Positions 16,489 to 19,155 of a DNA stretch of 19,155 nucleotides are shown here, in pieces. Source of the DNA: Flavobacteriales bacterium (GTDB taxonomy: Bacteria; Bacteroidota; Bacteroidia; Flavobacteriales; TMED113); the NCBI GenBank assembly GCA_002713285.1, contig PAVX01000045.1, positions 16,990-36,144 of the forward strand, in the 5' to 3' direction. The notes under the pieces were generated by a model. The model was not told the origin of the DNA, made no database searches, and worked only from the letters and a program-made list of their open reading frames with translations. The position numbers were made by a program, and so were the translations under genes. Numbering within the stretch: position 1 is the stretch's first letter; each line of letters opens with the position of its first letter.

Positions 16489-17699
16489 TTGTGATGTTGT
16501 AAAAATTCTTGAGCAATAGTTTCGCCTATTGACAAACATGCTGTAGCAGCTGGTGATGGAGCATTTAAAACATGTATATTCTTACCAATTGAAATAATCT
16601 TAAAATCATCAATCGCATCTCCATCTTGTCCTAACGCAATTGCTCTAACACCTGATCGACCTGGCACAATATCGTTCATGTTTAATGATGGAATAAGTCT
16701 CCTTAAATGATTTAAAAAAACTCTTTTTGACGAAGCCTTTACTAATTCATTTAATCCAAATCTCCAGTGATTTTTAAATAATCTCCATGTTCCAATATAA
16801 TTTAAAGCATCTAAAGTGTCTTTAATACTAAAATCTAGTTTGTTATAACCTTCCCTTTTGAATGTAAATACAGCATTTGGCCCACATTCTATTTCCCCTG
16901 TAGTCATTCTAGTAAAATGAACTCCTAGAAAAGGAAATTCTGGATTAGGAACTGGGTAAACTAAGTTTTTTACCTTATGCTTTGCTTCATCTGTCAAGAC
17001 ATAATAATCACCTCTGAAACCAACAATCTTAAGATCTAACTTGACATTCTCTTTTTGTGCTAAACGATCAGCAAATAAACCAGCACAAAAAATAATATTT
17101 TTACAATAAAACTGATCAGATCTCGTCATTACAGTAGATAATGATTCTCTATCTATGAAATCTATCACTTCTGAATCCATTAATATTTTACTATTTGGAT
17201 TAATTGAAGTTATTAAAAAGGCTAATGTCTTAGCAACGTGCCTATAATCTATAACACCTGTTTCTGGCACCAATATCGCTCCTAGACCAACAACAAACGG
17301 TTCTATCTCCTTAATCTCATATTGATTAAGCATTTGTAAATTCCTTAATCCATTTTCTTGACCTCTATTAAAAAGCGAATCTAATGCATCTGTTTCTTTT
17401 TTGTTAGTTGCAACAACTAATTTACCACAAACATCATGTTTGATTTTATGTTTTTTTGCAAAATCTACCAATTCACGACGTCCTTGAACACAGTTTTTAG
17501 ACTTTAAAGAACCAGGTGTATAATATAATCCAGAATGTAATACTCCTGAATTCCTGCCACTTTGATGAAGCGCTAATGAATTATCTTTTTCAAGTAACAA
17601 AATTCGCTTAGCAGGGAATTTCTCTTGTATTTTAAAAGCAGTAGACAACCCAACTAAACCCCCACCTACAACTATAATGTCAAAATTTTTATTCATCAT
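16485..17699 (-). CDS. lhgO: L-2-hydroxyglutarate oxidase/dehydrogenase
   Basis: This is a FAD-dependent oxidoreductase of the DAO fold. LhgO converts L-2-hydroxyglutarate, a by-product of central metabolism and of lysine breakdown, to 2-oxoglutarate, passing electrons to the membrane quinone pool in E. coli. The N-terminal FAD motif DIIVVGGGLVGLSTA (7-21), the Glu at the end of strand 2 (LLLEKD), the block HQSGRNSGVLHSGLYY (45-60) and the C-terminal GRSGVRAIALGQDG and NAPSPAATACLSIGE are characteristic, and 404 residues is typical. Two adjacent ATGs (17699, 17696) are possible starts; both overlap the end of the MFS gene, by 11 or 8 bases, implying coupled translation. Confidence 0.92.
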   Translation of the reverse strand: MMNKNFDIIVVGGGLVGLSTAFKIQEKFPAKRILLLEKDNSLALHQSGRNSGVLHSGLYYTPGSLKSKNCVQGRRELVDFAKKHKIKHDVCGKLVVATNKKETDALDSLFNRGQENGLRNLQMLNQYEIKEIEPFVVGLGAILVPETGVIDYRHVAKTLAFLITSINPNSKILMDSEVIDFIDRESLSTVMTRSDQFYCKNIIFCAGLFADRLAQKENVKLDLKIVGFRGDYYVLTDEAKHKVKNLVYPVPNPEFPFLGVHFTRMTTGEIECGPNAVFTFKREGYNKLDFSIKDTLDALNYIGTWRLFKNHWRFGLNELVKASSKRVFLNHLRRLIPSLNMNDIVPGRSGVRAIALGQDGDAIDDFKIISIGKNIHVLNAPSPAATACLSIGETIAQEFLQHHN

Positions 17700-18993
17700 T
17701 CATATATTGATCTGAAATTTCAAGAGGTCGAAAGATAACAATCCCAATCAAAAAAAATATAAATATAATAACTAAGCCTGCTTGTTGTGTTTCAAATATA
17801 CGCGTTAAAATACCAAAAAATAAAGGGCCAATAAATGCCGTGGCTTTACCAGAAAAAGCATAGAATCCAAAAAATTCATTTTTTTTATCTTCTGGAGTTA
17901 ATCGAGCCATTAAAGATCGACTGCCTGATTGATTAGGGCCTTGCATTAATCCAATGATAACACCAGCAATCCAAAATAATGTTTTGGGAGTAATTAATTG
18001 ATTATAATTTGTTAATAAAGGAGCTAAAAAAGCTAATATGGTTGCGAAAAATAATGCCCATAAAGTAATGGTTAGCATCTTTTTAACACCAATTCTATCC
18101 TCAAGAAAACCAAACAAAAATGACCCAATACATGCAGATATATTTAATACAACTCCCAAAATTAAGATTTCATTAAAACTAAATTGTAAAGTACCAGCAG
18201 CATATATACCACCAAAAGCAAATATGGTTATTAGAGCATCATTATAAAATAACCGCGCAAGTAAAAATCTAAGAATAGATTTATGTTTAGAGATATTGTT
18301 AAACGAATCTCTTATAGAAGATAATGATTGTTTAAAATGTTTTTGAATACCTCGCTCTGGTTTTCTATCGCTGACCAAAAAGAAAGTAGGGATACTAAAT
18401 AATACAAACCACCCCGCCACTAACAAATTGATGAATCTTATATTATCAACATTATTTAAATCAAGTAAAATGAATGATATCGCTAATGAAATCAACCCTC
18501 CAACAAAACCTAACCCCCATGCATATCCAGATATTTTACCTATATTTTTTTTTGTAGAAAGATCTGATAGATACGAATTACAAAATACTGTACCAAATTC
18601 AAACCCAATATTAGCTATAATAAATGTAATTAATGCTAGAATAGCAACGTCTATATTTAAACCTAAAATATCAAATGTTTGACCCGGCTTAAAGAAATAT
18701 AAACAAATTGTTGCTGCTACACATAAATATGAGGAGAATATTAAAAAGAATTTTCTATAGCCACCAGCATCCGCTAAAGCACCTAAAATAGGAGAAGTTA
18801 TAGAAACAAAAATAGCAGTTATTGCAATACCTAATGACCATAAATATGTTCCTTCTTGATTGTTTGCTGCTAAAGATTCAGTAAAAAAAGCACTGAAAAT
18901 AAATGTAACAATTAATGTTGTAAATGGTTGATTAGCAAAATCATACATAGACCACGCAAATACTTCTTTTTTATTTTTTATTTTTAAACTCAT
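17689..18993 (-). CDS. MFS transporter, UMF1 (Atg22-like) family
   Basis: This is a 434-residue polytopic permease with about twelve hydrophobic segments. The N-terminal SMYDFANQPFTTLIVTFIF corresponds to the YDWANS-type block of the UMF1 family, related to yeast vacuolar effluxer Atg22, and the loop GALADAGGYRKFF is the MFS motif-A position. The second half repeats this with GFLEDRIGVKKM and GLMQGPNQSGSRSLMARLTPED. The substrate is unknown; overlap with the lhgO-like gene raises the possibility of a dicarboxylate or amino-acid-related substrate, but this is only an inference from context. The ATG overlaps the stop of the preceding gene as ATGA. Confidence 0.88.
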   Translation of the reverse strand: MSLKIKNKKEVFAWSMYDFANQPFTTLIVTFIFSAFFTESLAANNQEGTYLWSLGIAITAIFVSITSPILGALADAGGYRKFFLIFSSYLCVAATICLYFFKPGQTFDILGLNIDVAILALITFIIANIGFEFGTVFCNSYLSDLSTKKNIGKISGYAWGLGFVGGLISLAISFILLDLNNVDNIRFINLLVAGWFVLFSIPTFFLVSDRKPERGIQKHFKQSLSSIRDSFNNISKHKSILRFLLARLFYNDALITIFAFGGIYAAGTLQFSFNEILILGVVLNISACIGSFLFGFLEDRIGVKKMLTITLWALFFATILAFLAPLLTNYNQLITPKTLFWIAGVIIGLMQGPNQSGSRSLMARLTPEDKKNEFFGFYAFSGKATAFIGPLFFGILTRIFETQQAGLVIIFIFFLIGIVIFRPLEISDQYMNDE

Positions 18994-19154
18994 TGCACAT
19001 CAAGTTCTAAAGTGTCATATTTACAAAGATTGTTATAATCAATAATTGACTCAAGATCATCAACATATAATTCTCTTCTCTCTGAATACTGATCTAAATA
19101 TCGTATCATTTCTTTCCAATCTACAAGCTCCAATCTTTTCTTTCTAAATTCATC
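18990..19154 (-). CDS. C-terminal part of an unidentified protein (partial, runs off right edge)
   Basis: The last 54 codons of a gene that enters from the right edge are visible. The translation is charged and probably helical (begins DEFRKKRLELVDWKEMIRYL, ends CKYDTLELDVQ) with no membrane segment and no motif I recognise. It ends in a TGA that overlaps the MFS start codon as ATGA (18990-18993), which supports it as a real gene in the same transcript as the transporter and the lhgO-like gene. No function can be assigned. Confidence 0.6.
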   Translation of the reverse strand, partial: DEFRKKRLELVDWKEMIRYLDQYSERRELYVDDLESIIDYNNLCKYDTLELDVQ

Positions 19155-19155
19155 A

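Noticed and set aside
18038..18682. Two plus-strand open frames (69 and 84 codons) inside the MFS gene
   Set aside because: They are antisense to conserved transmembrane coding sequence and show no features of their own.

Overview
The window looks like core chromosome of a compact, AT-rich member of the Bacteroidota, probably a streamlined marine-type flavobacterial lineage. The pointers are a DUF4293 protein beside rho, an Mpl-type Mur ligase, the pyrG-yidC pair, a TonB-dependent receptor with an N-terminal carboxypeptidase-regulatory-like domain, TAnnTTTG-type promoter elements, and no Shine-Dalgarno-like sequences before genes. It holds 16 complete protein genes and two genes cut by the window edges. 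I see no rRNA, tRNA, CRISPR array, insertion sequence or prophage. Coding density is very high: the longest non-coding gap is about 136 bases (2335-2470), so no gene-free stretch exceeds 300 bases.

Left part (1-5304): an ABC exporter half-transporter (edge-cut) follows truA on the minus strand. Divergent from truA is a YfcE-like metallophosphoesterase, which runs tail to tail into a DUF4293 membrane protein. Then comes rho on the plus strand, converging on an Mpl-like UDP-MurNAc-tripeptide ligase. Middle (5371-13447): a plus-strand metallo-beta-lactamase-fold hydrolase converges on a minus-strand series that reads holA, TonB-dependent receptor, pyrG, yidC, DUF6438 lipoprotein. Right part (13510-19155): a lone HsdR-N-like PD-(D/E)xK nuclease domain protein is divergent from holA and converges on a DUF456 plus polytopic membrane protein pair. 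purB then converges on a minus-strand unit made of an unidentified gene (edge-cut), a UMF1/MFS transporter and an L-2-hydroxyglutarate dehydrogenase (LhgO-like), with overlapping reading frames.

The genes are mostly housekeeping: tRNA pseudouridylation, transcription termination, replication clamp loading, nucleotide synthesis (CTP, AMP/IMP), membrane protein insertion, peptidoglycan recycling and central-metabolite repair. They do not form a single pathway. I did not find a convincing new multi-gene system. The most notable points are convergent gene pairs that share one TTAA palindrome as both stop codons, an orphan nuclease-like gene with intact catalytic residues beside holA, several genes with no usable ATG start, and a Gly-to-Val change in a metal-site motif of the phosphoesterase.
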